Assembly (NCBI GenBank): GCA_050742975.1
Contig: JBOGDQ010000225.1
Span: 1-64,000 of the forward strand
Source: JBDTGE01 sp050742975
GTDB taxonomy: Bacteria > Actinomycetota > Actinomycetes > Mycobacteriales > Jatrophihabitantaceae
Direction of reading: 5' to 3'
Length of the DNA: 64,000 nucleotides
Within the stretch, counting starts at the first letter, position 1. Each line of letters begins with the position of its first letter. Positions 58,078-64,000 of this stretch are shown here, in pieces. The notes beneath the pieces are model-generated. The model was not told the DNA's origin, ran no database searches, and saw only the letters and a list, made by a program, of their open reading frames with translations. A program made the position numbers and the translations under genes.

Positions 58078-58383
58078 GTGACCGCCACAAAGGTCAGCAT
58101 CAAGCCGCTCGAGGACCGCATCGTCGTGCAGGCCAATGAGGCCGAGACGACGACCGCTTCGGGCATCGTCATTCCGGACACCGCCAAGGAGAAGCCCCAG
58201 GAGGGCACCGTTCTCGCCGTCGGCCCCGGCCGCATCGACGACAACGGCAACCGCGTTCCGCTGGACGTCGCCATCGGTGACGTCGTCCTGTACAGCAAGT
58301 ACGGGGGCACCGAGGTCAAGTACGCCGGCGAGGAGTACCTCGTCCTATCGGCGCGCGACGTCCTCGCAATCATCGAGAAGTAA
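58078..58383 (+). CDS. groES: co-chaperonin GroES
   Basis: This is a 101-residue protein. IKPLEDRIVVQANEAETTTASGIVIPDTAKEKPQEGTVLAVGPG and the mobile-loop and GDVVLYSKYGGTEVKYAGEEYLVL parts are canonical. GTG start with AAGGGGAG upstream. Confidence 0.98.
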   Translation: MTATKVSIKPLEDRIVVQANEAETTTASGIVIPDTAKEKPQEGTVLAVGPGRIDDNGNRVPLDVAIGDVVLYSKYGGTEVKYAGEEYLVLSARDVLAIIEK

Positions 58384-58637
58384 CACGAAGTAACCGACGG
58401 CGCTCCGGCCGCGCACGTCAGTGTGCGGGCCGGGGCGTTTCGTTTCATTCCGCTTTGGCACGGCACAGCCGGCGAGTCGTGGAGTACGACCGAAGGCGAC
58501 TGCCCCGGCGGAGCGCAACGCAAGAAGTGCATGCCGCCACTGCGACGAAGTCGCGCCGGTCGCGGTGACCGCCCTGAGCTTGCGAGTGGGCGGCGCCGCG
58601 AACGGCAGGCGGCCAAATAGGTAGGAAGGAACCGTTC
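58384..58637. other. groES-groEL intergenic region
   Basis: 254 bases. It begins with a terminator-like hairpin (next entry). The rest reads open on the plus strand (58423-58620, about 65 codons) but shows no recognised protein and mixed low-complexity basic residues, so I do not call a gene. GGAAGGA precedes groEL. Confidence 0.5.
58405..58447 (+). terminator. terminator or attenuator after groES
   Basis: CCGGCC-g-CGCAC pairs with GTGCG-GGCCGG around a six-base loop (58405-58433), followed by the T-rich GTTTCGTTTCATT. This is a good intrinsic terminator placed between groES and groEL, which could lower groEL1 expression. Confidence 0.65.
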
Positions 58638-60272
58638 ATGGCGAAGATCCTCAGTTTCGATGAGGACGCCCGCCGCGCGCTCGAGCGCGGCGTCGACAAG
58701 CTGGCCGACACGGTCAAGGTCACGCTCGGCCCCAGGGGTCGCAACGTGGTGCTGGCCAAGAGCTTCGGCGCGCCGGTCATCACCAACGACGGCGTGACCA
58801 TCGCGCGTGACGTCGAGCTCGCGGACCCGTACGAGAACCTGGGTGCGCAGCTGGCCAAGTCGGTGGCCACCAAGACGAACGACATCGCCGGCGACGGGAC
58901 GACCACGGCCACCGTGCTCGCCCAGGCGCTGGTGAACGCGGGCCTGAAGAACGTGGCCGCGGGCGCCGGCCCGGGCGGCCTCAAGCGCGGGATCGACGCG
59001 GCCGTCGATGCCGTCTGTGCGGCGCTCGACAAGGTCGCCGTGCCCGTCGAGGGCGAGGAGTCGATCGCACACGTAGCGACCATCTCGGCCCAGGACGCGA
59101 CGATCGGTACCTTGATCGGTGAGGCGTTCACCAAGGTCGGCAAGGACGGCGTCATCACCGTCGAGGAGAACCAGACGCTCGAGACCACGCTCGAGTTCAC
59201 CGAGGGCATGCAGTTCGACAAGGGCTACATCAGCCCGTACTTCGTCACCGACGTCGAGGCCGGCGAGACCGTCCTGGACGAGCCGTACCTGCTCATCACC
59301 ACGCAGAAGATTTCGGCCGTCGCCGACGTGCTGCCGCTGCTGGAGAAGGTCGTCGAGGCCGGCAAGCCGCTGGTGATCATCGCCGAGGACGTCGACGGCG
59401 AGGCGCTGTCCACACTGGTCGTCAACGCGATCCGCAAGACGTTCAACGCCGTTGCGGTCAAGGCCCCGTTCTTCGGGGACCGTCGCAAGGCGTTCCTGCA
59501 GGACCTCGCGATCGTCACCGGTGCGCAGGTCATCGCGCCCGAGGTCGGTCTCAAGCTGGACCAGGTGGGCATCGACGTGCTCGGCCGCGCCGGGCGGGTG
59601 GTGGTCACGAAGGACACGACCACGGTCACCCACGGCTCCGCCGCGCAGGATGAGATCGACGCGCGGATCGCGCAGATCCGCCGCGAGATCGAGGACAGCG
59701 ACTCTGACTGGGACAAGGAGAAGTTGCAGGAGCGGCTGGCCAAGCTGGCCGGTGGCGTGGGTGTCATCGCCGTCGGCGCGGCCACCGAGGTCGAGCTCAA
59801 GGAGCGCAAGCACCGCATCGAGGATGCCATCGCGGCGACCCGCGCGGCGGTGGATGAGGGCATCGTGGCCGGCGGCGGCAGCGCGCTGATCCACGCGATC
59901 GGGAGCCTCGACGACCTCGGCCTCACCGGTGACGACGCGACTGGCGTCGCGATCGTGCGCGGCGCGCTGATCGAGCCGCTGAACTGGATCGCGAACAACG
60001 CCGGCCTCGAGGGCTACGTCGTCACGGCCAAGGTCGCCGAGCTTCCGGTGAACCACGGCCTGGACGCCGCAACCGGCCAGTACGTCGACCTGCTGGACGC
60101 GGGCATTGTCGACCCGGTCAAGGTGACCAAGGCGGCGCTGGCCAATGCGGCGTCGGTAGCCTCGGTCGTCCTCTCGACGCAGAGCGCGATCGTGGAGAAG
60201 CCGGCCGAACCGGACGAGCACAGCCATGACGGCCACGGGCACAGCCACGGGCCGGGTGGGCACTCGCACTGA
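58638..60272 (+). CDS. groEL1: chaperonin GroEL1 with His-rich C-terminus
   Basis: This is a 544-residue protein. KVTLGPRGRNVVLAKSFGAPVITNDGVTIAR, the ATP motif GDGTTTATVLAQAL, and EGIVAGGGSALIHA are present. The tail HSHDGHGHSHGPGGHSH replaces the usual GGM repeat; this is the mark of actinobacterial GroEL1 paralogues that sit beside groES. A second groEL with a GGM tail is expected elsewhere in the genome. Confidence 0.97.
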   Translation: MAKILSFDEDARRALERGVDKLADTVKVTLGPRGRNVVLAKSFGAPVITNDGVTIARDVELADPYENLGAQLAKSVATKTNDIAGDGTTTATVLAQALVNAGLKNVAAGAGPGGLKRGIDAAVDAVCAALDKVAVPVEGEESIAHVATISAQDATIGTLIGEAFTKVGKDGVITVEENQTLETTLEFTEGMQFDKGYISPYFVTDVEAGETVLDEPYLLITTQKISAVADVLPLLEKVVEAGKPLVIIAEDVDGEALSTLVVNAIRKTFNAVAVKAPFFGDRRKAFLQDLAIVTGAQVIAPEVGLKLDQVGIDVLGRAGRVVVTKDTTTVTHGSAAQDEIDARIAQIRREIEDSDSDWDKEKLQERLAKLAGGVGVIAVGAATEVELKERKHRIEDAIAATRAAVDEGIVAGGGSALIHAIGSLDDLGLTGDDATGVAIVRGALIEPLNWIANNAGLEGYVVTAKVAELPVNHGLDAATGQYVDLLDAGIVDPVKVTKAALANAASVASVVLSTQSAIVEKPAEPDEHSHDGHGHSHGPGGHSH

Positions 60273-60356
60273 CCTATTGGGGCCGCCGTCGATATAGTGC
60301 GGCCGGTGGTGGTCACCGTGCGCTTCGCCGGGGAGGTCATCGCTCTACCCGCAGAA

Positions 60357-60403
60357 AAACCGGAACGGCCCCGCAGCGCAAGGCTGCGGGGCCGTTCCGG
60401 TTT
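60357..60403. terminator. bidirectional terminator between groEL1 and whiB
   Basis: A perfect 21-base inverted repeat (60357-60377 and 60383-60403) flanks the loop GCAAG, with A-rich left and T-rich right ends. It sits between two convergent genes. Confidence 0.92.
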
Positions 60404-60430
60404 CGCCCGATCCTCGGGGTCGGCCGGGTC

Positions 60431-60712
60431 TCAGGCGGGGCGGCGAGCCAGCAGGACTTCGCGTTCCTCGACGGACAGTCCGCCCCACACGCCGTAGGGC
60501 TCGCGGGTGGCGAGCGCCCAGCGCAGGCAGTTCTCGACGACCGGGCAGGCGGCGCAGATCGCCTTCGCTCGTACCTCGCGCTTGACCCGGGTCGGCCCGC
60601 GCTCGTTCTCCGGGTGATAGAAGCTGGACGTGTCGGTGCCGCGGCAGGCCGCGTGCACCTGCCAGTCCCAGTCGCCCTGACGCGGGACCGGGAGCCGTCG
60701 TATCTCGGCCAT
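60431..60712 (-). CDS. WhiB-family iron-sulfur regulator
   Basis: This is a 93-residue protein with four [4Fe-4S] cysteines (Cys23, 53, 56, 62), the GVWGG turn and basic C-terminus. WDWQ and HPENERGPTRVKREVRAK resemble the WhiB2/WhiB3 group; the place next to groEL1 matches whiB3 in Mycobacterium tuberculosis (synteny known). Likely redox-responsive transcription partner of a sigma factor. Confidence 0.92.
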   Translation of the reverse strand: MAEIRRLPVPRQGDWDWQVHAACRGTDTSSFYHPENERGPTRVKREVRAKAICAACPVVENCLRWALATREPYGVWGGLSVEEREVLLARRPA

Positions 60713-60735
60713 CGCTCTGCCCTCCGACTGCAGAT

Positions 60736-60756
60736 TCACCCGCTCCCGACGGGTGA
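60736..60756. promoter_or_regulatory. palindrome upstream of whiB
   Basis: TCACCCG-N7-CGGGTGA (60736-60756) lies 24 bases before the whiB start, in its leader or promoter. A possible operator; the binding protein is unknown. Confidence 0.45.
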
Positions 60757-60849
60757 GGTGTTCTGCATGTCCAAAGAGCGACCGGCCCAAAGGTGACGCA
60801 CGAGTTCGCACGCCCGGCCAATCGTGGGATGAACCCGGGCAGGAGCCGA

Positions 60850-61254
60850 TCAGCGGCGCTTGCTGAGGGTGGCCACCGCGTCGGTGTAGCCGCGCGCGTA
60901 GTCCCAACTGACGTACGCGTCCTGGTCCGGTTCGAACGCCGGCTCGTGGACGTGCGTGCGGCCCTCGCCCAGCAGCGCCAGCAGGTTCGCGGCCATCAGG
61001 TCCCAACCGAAATAGTGCTGCTCGCCGCAGTCGGCGCACTCGACCGTGATGCCCTCGACGCCGATCGGACCCAGGGCCGCCCGGAACTCGTAGAGCTCGG
61101 CCAGGTCGGCCTGGACGTCGGTCCGCTCGTCGTCGGTCAGCGGTTGCGGCGGCTCGGCGTCGTCGAGGACCGCGGCCGGGTCGTGCGGATCGTCGAGGAA
61201 CGGGTCCAGCGGCCCGATGTCGGGCTTGCCATCCGGTCGGCTGTCAGCGCTCAT
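60850..61254 (-). CDS. DUF5319-family protein
   Basis: This is a 134-residue acidic protein: PLTDDERTDVQADLAELYEFRAALGPIGVEGITVECADCGEQHYFGWDLM and HEPAFEPDQDAYVSWDYARGYTDAVAT. The CADC pair may bind metal. It is a conserved actinobacterial protein found near groEL1/whiB3/sigD; role unknown. ATG 61254 with GGAG in front. Confidence 0.85.
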   Translation of the reverse strand: MSADSRPDGKPDIGPLDPFLDDPHDPAAVLDDAEPPQPLTDDERTDVQADLAELYEFRAALGPIGVEGITVECADCGEQHYFGWDLMAANLLALLGEGRTHVHEPAFEPDQDAYVSWDYARGYTDAVATLSKRR

Positions 61255-61326
61255 CGGAGGTGTCCGCAGTACGTCACGTGTCCAAGGTAAGACCCCACGG
61301 GCCCCCGCCGCCAACCGGGCGGCGTG

Positions 61327-63906
61327 TCAGCTGTCCCGGATGGCCTGCAGCGGGCTCGTCCGGGCGGCCCGGATACCCGGCCACAGCGCGGCCAGGACGC
61401 CCACCACCGCCGCCAGCACGAGGAACAGGATCGCCTGCCCCCACGGCACGCTCAGGTGGCCCAGACCCTGGTCCCGCAGCGTGCGCGTGAACAGCGAGCC
61501 GTAGGCCACGCCCAGCACCAGGCCCAGCACTGCGCCGAAGACCGCGATCAGCAGCGACTCGAGGTACAGCGTGCGGCGCACCTGCTTGCGCTGCATACCG
61601 ACCGCACGCAGCATCCCGATCTCGCGGCGGCGCTCGACCACCGACAGCGCCAGCGTGTTGATGATCCCCAGGATCGCGATGACGATGGCCAGCCCGAGCA
61701 GGCCGTAAAGCAGGCCGAGCAGCCCGTTCACCTGAGACGCGAGCGAGCCCTTGAACTGGTCGCGGTCCTGCACCTTGACCACGTAGAACGGGTCGGTCGC
61801 GGTCTGCAACGAGGAGCGCAGCGAGCCCAGGTCTGCGCCCGGCGCCGCCTTCACCAGAGCCACCTCGTCCGACCACTCGTTGTGCGGCGTGAGCTGGCGG
61901 TAGACGTCACCGCTGACCATCCACGGGCCGAGCAGGCTGTCGTCCTTGTAGATCCCGCTGACTGTCTCGGTGATGCTGGCGCCGCCGGGGCGGGACAGCA
62001 CGACGCTCGAGCCGAGCTTCCAGTGGTTGCTCTTCGCCGCGGCCTTGGACACGGCCATGCTGTGACCGCTGACGTCGGCGGTCCCCTGCTGGACGTTGAC
62101 CCGCAGGACGGGAGCGAGCGGCCCGTCCACGCCCGTTCCGCTGTGGTGCTTACCGTCGAGGAGCGCCTCCAGGTCGTGCAGCTGCGTGATCGAGCCGACG
62201 CCCTGGGCCTTGGCCGCGGCCGCGACGGCCGGTGCCGGCACGGGCAGCTCGACCTGCGTGGTCAGGATGTAGTCGGCGGTGACGTTCTCGTCGAACAGGT
62301 GGTTGATGCTGGACTTCATCGATGCGCCGACGACGGCGATGCCGCTGACGAGCACCAGCCCGAGCGTCAGGGCGAAGGCGGTCGCGGCGGTCCGGCGCGG
62401 ATTGCGGACCGCGTTGGTGCGCGCCAGCCGGCCGACCGACCCGAACGGACGGCCGATCAGCCGGCCCAGCGGCGTGATGATCCAGCCGGCCAGTACTGGT
62501 GACAGCAACATCGCGCCGGCGCAGACGCCGACCAGCCCGAGACCGGTGAGCGAGGCTGCGGGCCCGGCCGACGAGCTGGCCAGGCCGCCGACCGTCGCGA
62601 GCGCGCCGATCGACGTGATCGCCGCACCGATCCAGGTGCGTCGCCGCAGGCTGCCCGCGCTCGCCGAGGCGAACTCCTCACGCATCGCGGCGACGGGTGC
62701 GATCCGCGCGGCGCGGCGGGCCGGCGCGTACGCCGACAGCAGGGTGACCGCGGTGCCGAGCAGCATCGAGACGATGACGGTGCGCGCTGACAGCACCAGG
62801 CCGCCTGACGGCAGGCCCAGGTCGAGCGCGTCGAGCAGCGCGTGCAGCCCATAGGCGAGCCCGACGCCGCCCGCGAGGCCGAGCGCGCTGCCGATCACGC
62901 CGATGATGCCGGCCTCCAGGACGACCGACCGGCGGATCTGCTTGCGGTCCGCACCGATGGCGCGCAGCAGCGCGAGCTCGCGCAGCCGCTGCGCGACGAG
63001 CATCGAGAAGGTGTTGTAGATGATGAACGTGCCGACGATCAGCGCGATGAAGCCGAAGCCGAACAGGATGTAGTTGACGAACGAGAGCGCGGACGCGACA
63101 CCCTGCGTGCCGTCGTCGCGGACCTGCGTGCCGGTCTTCGCCTCGAGCGTGGACGGCAGCACCTTGGCGATCCGGTCGGTGAGCGTCTGCTCGGACACCC
63201 CTGACTTCCCGGCGATGTCGAGCGCGGACAGGTGGCTGCCGTCGGTGAACAGCTGCATCGCCTGCTGCTCGGTGAACAGCACGCCGATGTAGCCGCCGGT
63301 CTCGGTGTCGGTGTGGTAGATCCCGCTGATCGTGACGTCCTGGGTGGCGGCGTTGGGCAGCACGATCTTGGCGTGGTCGCCGGTGTGCAGGTGGCCCTTC
63401 TTCGCCGCGCCCTGGTTGATGACGACCTGGCCCACCGCGTCCGGAGCGTGGCCGGACACGAAGGTCGGCGGCGTGCTGATCGAGTCGGCGGGTGACGTCC
63501 AGACACCACCCTGCGAGGGCGCGCCGCCGGAGTCGACCTTATTGCCGTGGCTGTCGATGAGCACCAGCGCAGCGGTGATCTCCGGCTGGACGGCGCGCAC
63601 GCCGGGCAGCTGCCGGATGGTGCCGACCAGGCTCGTCGGGACGCCCGGGTCGTAGTCGTGTCGCGGCTGGACCTGCGCGTCGATGTTCTTGGTGGCGCTG
63701 GTGAAGATCTTGTCGAAGCTGCCCTTGAGCGTGTCGGTGAAGACGAACGAGCCGGCCACGAACGCGGTGCCCAGGAGCACCGAGACGAGCGTCAGCAGCA
63801 GGCGGACCTTGTGGGCCTGCAGGTTCCGGATGCTGACCGTCCGCATCGGATTGCGGTTGCGGGCAACGGTGACGGGTATCCGCGACGGCCGTACATCGGT
63901 GCTCAC
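61327..63906 (-). CDS. ABC transporter permease, FtsX/MacB type
   Basis: This is an 859-residue membrane protein with two FtsX-like modules. Each has an N-terminal or central helix, a large extracellular region and helices (first RLLLTLVSVLLGTAFVAGSFVFTD; SFVNYILFGFGFIALIVGTFIIYNTFSMLVAQRLRELALLRAIGADRKQIRRSVVLEA; repeated in the end as LAIVIAILGIINTLALSVVERRREIGMLRAVGMQRKQVRRTLYLES). Such permeases export peptides or lipoproteins or act in resistance. GTG 63906 overlaps the ATPase stop. Confidence 0.92.
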   Translation of the reverse strand: MSTDVRPSRIPVTVARNRNPMRTVSIRNLQAHKVRLLLTLVSVLLGTAFVAGSFVFTDTLKGSFDKIFTSATKNIDAQVQPRHDYDPGVPTSLVGTIRQLPGVRAVQPEITAALVLIDSHGNKVDSGGAPSQGGVWTSPADSISTPPTFVSGHAPDAVGQVVINQGAAKKGHLHTGDHAKIVLPNAATQDVTISGIYHTDTETGGYIGVLFTEQQAMQLFTDGSHLSALDIAGKSGVSEQTLTDRIAKVLPSTLEAKTGTQVRDDGTQGVASALSFVNYILFGFGFIALIVGTFIIYNTFSMLVAQRLRELALLRAIGADRKQIRRSVVLEAGIIGVIGSALGLAGGVGLAYGLHALLDALDLGLPSGGLVLSARTVIVSMLLGTAVTLLSAYAPARRAARIAPVAAMREEFASASAGSLRRRTWIGAAITSIGALATVGGLASSSAGPAASLTGLGLVGVCAGAMLLSPVLAGWIITPLGRLIGRPFGSVGRLARTNAVRNPRRTAATAFALTLGLVLVSGIAVVGASMKSSINHLFDENVTADYILTTQVELPVPAPAVAAAAKAQGVGSITQLHDLEALLDGKHHSGTGVDGPLAPVLRVNVQQGTADVSGHSMAVSKAAAKSNHWKLGSSVVLSRPGGASITETVSGIYKDDSLLGPWMVSGDVYRQLTPHNEWSDEVALVKAAPGADLGSLRSSLQTATDPFYVVKVQDRDQFKGSLASQVNGLLGLLYGLLGLAIVIAILGIINTLALSVVERRREIGMLRAVGMQRKQVRRTLYLESLLIAVFGAVLGLVLGVAYGSLFTRTLRDQGLGHLSVPWGQAILFLVLAAVVGVLAALWPGIRAARTSPLQAIRDS

Positions 63907-64000
63907 GCCGACTCCAGCGTCTTCATCTTGTCGAGCACTGAATCGGCGGTGGGGGAGCGGAGCTCGTCGACGATCCGGCCGTCCGCGAGGAACAGCACCC
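63903..64000 (-). CDS. ABC transporter ATPase, C-terminal fragment
   Basis: The last 31 codons of an ATP-binding subunit: LADGRIVDELRSPTADSVLDKM and a KTLESA end, typical after the H-loop of MacB/LolD-type ATPases. GTGA overlap with the permease. The rest lies beyond the window. Confidence 0.85.
   Translation of the reverse strand, partial: VLFLADGRIVDELRSPTADSVLDKMKTLESA

Noticed and set aside
58423..58620. About 65-codon frame between groES and groEL1
   Set aside because: No homology recognised, overlaps a terminator hairpin, odd basic composition; treated as non-coding.
58041..60269. 742-codon minus-strand frame opposite groESL
   Set aside because: Shadow of groES/groEL third-position GC; no recognisable domain.

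Overview
This window is high-GC chromosomal DNA from an actinobacterium (class Actinomycetes). Supporting signs are the S10-spc-alpha ribosomal block followed by rplM-rpsI-glmM, glmS, acpS-nnr-alr, tsaE-tsaB-rimI-tsaD, groES-groEL1 and whiB, which matches the order known from Mycobacterium and Streptomyces. A DasR-type regulator with dre-like boxes, a WhiB protein, a type-Z S14 and many GTG starts agree. The genus cannot be fixed from the sequence; a Frankiales/Jatrophihabitantales-type relative is only a guess. No rRNA, tRNA or CRISPR array was seen.

Layout. 1-7842: end of the S10 operon and the spc operon (rplB to rplO). 8060-10896: secY-adk-map. 10930-22884: an accessory block lying exactly between map and infA. 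It holds an amino-sugar catabolic set (nagA, ROK kinase, murQ, SIS protein, dasR-like gntR), then a seven-gene linear azol(in)e-containing peptide (LAP/TOMM) operon, then an HTH/ImmA regulator pair and another small HTH gene. 23091-27759: infA, rpmJ, rpsM, rpsK, rpsD, rpoA, rplQ, truA. 27803-36226: assorted surface, redox, regulatory and ABC-F genes and a dead sortase gene. 36494-38777: rplM-rpsI-glmM. 40827-51389: glmS, ferredoxin-NADP reductase, acpS, nnr, two Uma2 genes, alr and the tRNA t6A genes. 51542-57953: a hydrolase/AMP-binding fusion, an ECF sigma factor with a propeller membrane protein, and a lipoprotein. 58078-61254: groES, groEL1, whiB and DUF5319. 61327-64000: an FtsX-type ABC exporter running off the window.

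Two things stand out. First, several ribosomal gene junctions are filled by about 20-codon mini-cistrons whose start and stop codons overlap the flanking genes (TGATG, ATGA or GTGA). Six copies at four loci share the pattern M/V-x-T-x-x-N-x-x-x-R-F/C-A, usually fold a short hairpin, and carry the Shine-Dalgarno sequence of the next ribosomal gene; one locus (rplP-rpmC) has three tandem copies. Second, a 48-residue precursor gene, easily missed by gene callers, heads the LAP operon and ends in a streptolysin-S-like polycysteine core (CCCCCSSCSG). It is followed by the TOMM leader-binding/C protein, YcaO, SagB-type oxidase, CPBP protease and ABC exporter genes. A TTGACAG-N12-CTGTCAA palindrome lies between this operon and an upstream HTH/ImmA pair.

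The window also carries many small structural relics: duplicated 3' ends of genes (nagA, glmS, sortase), a sugar-permease tail fused to the ROK gene, a duplicated and frameshifted Uma2 gene, and long perfect inverted repeats behind acpS and tsaD.
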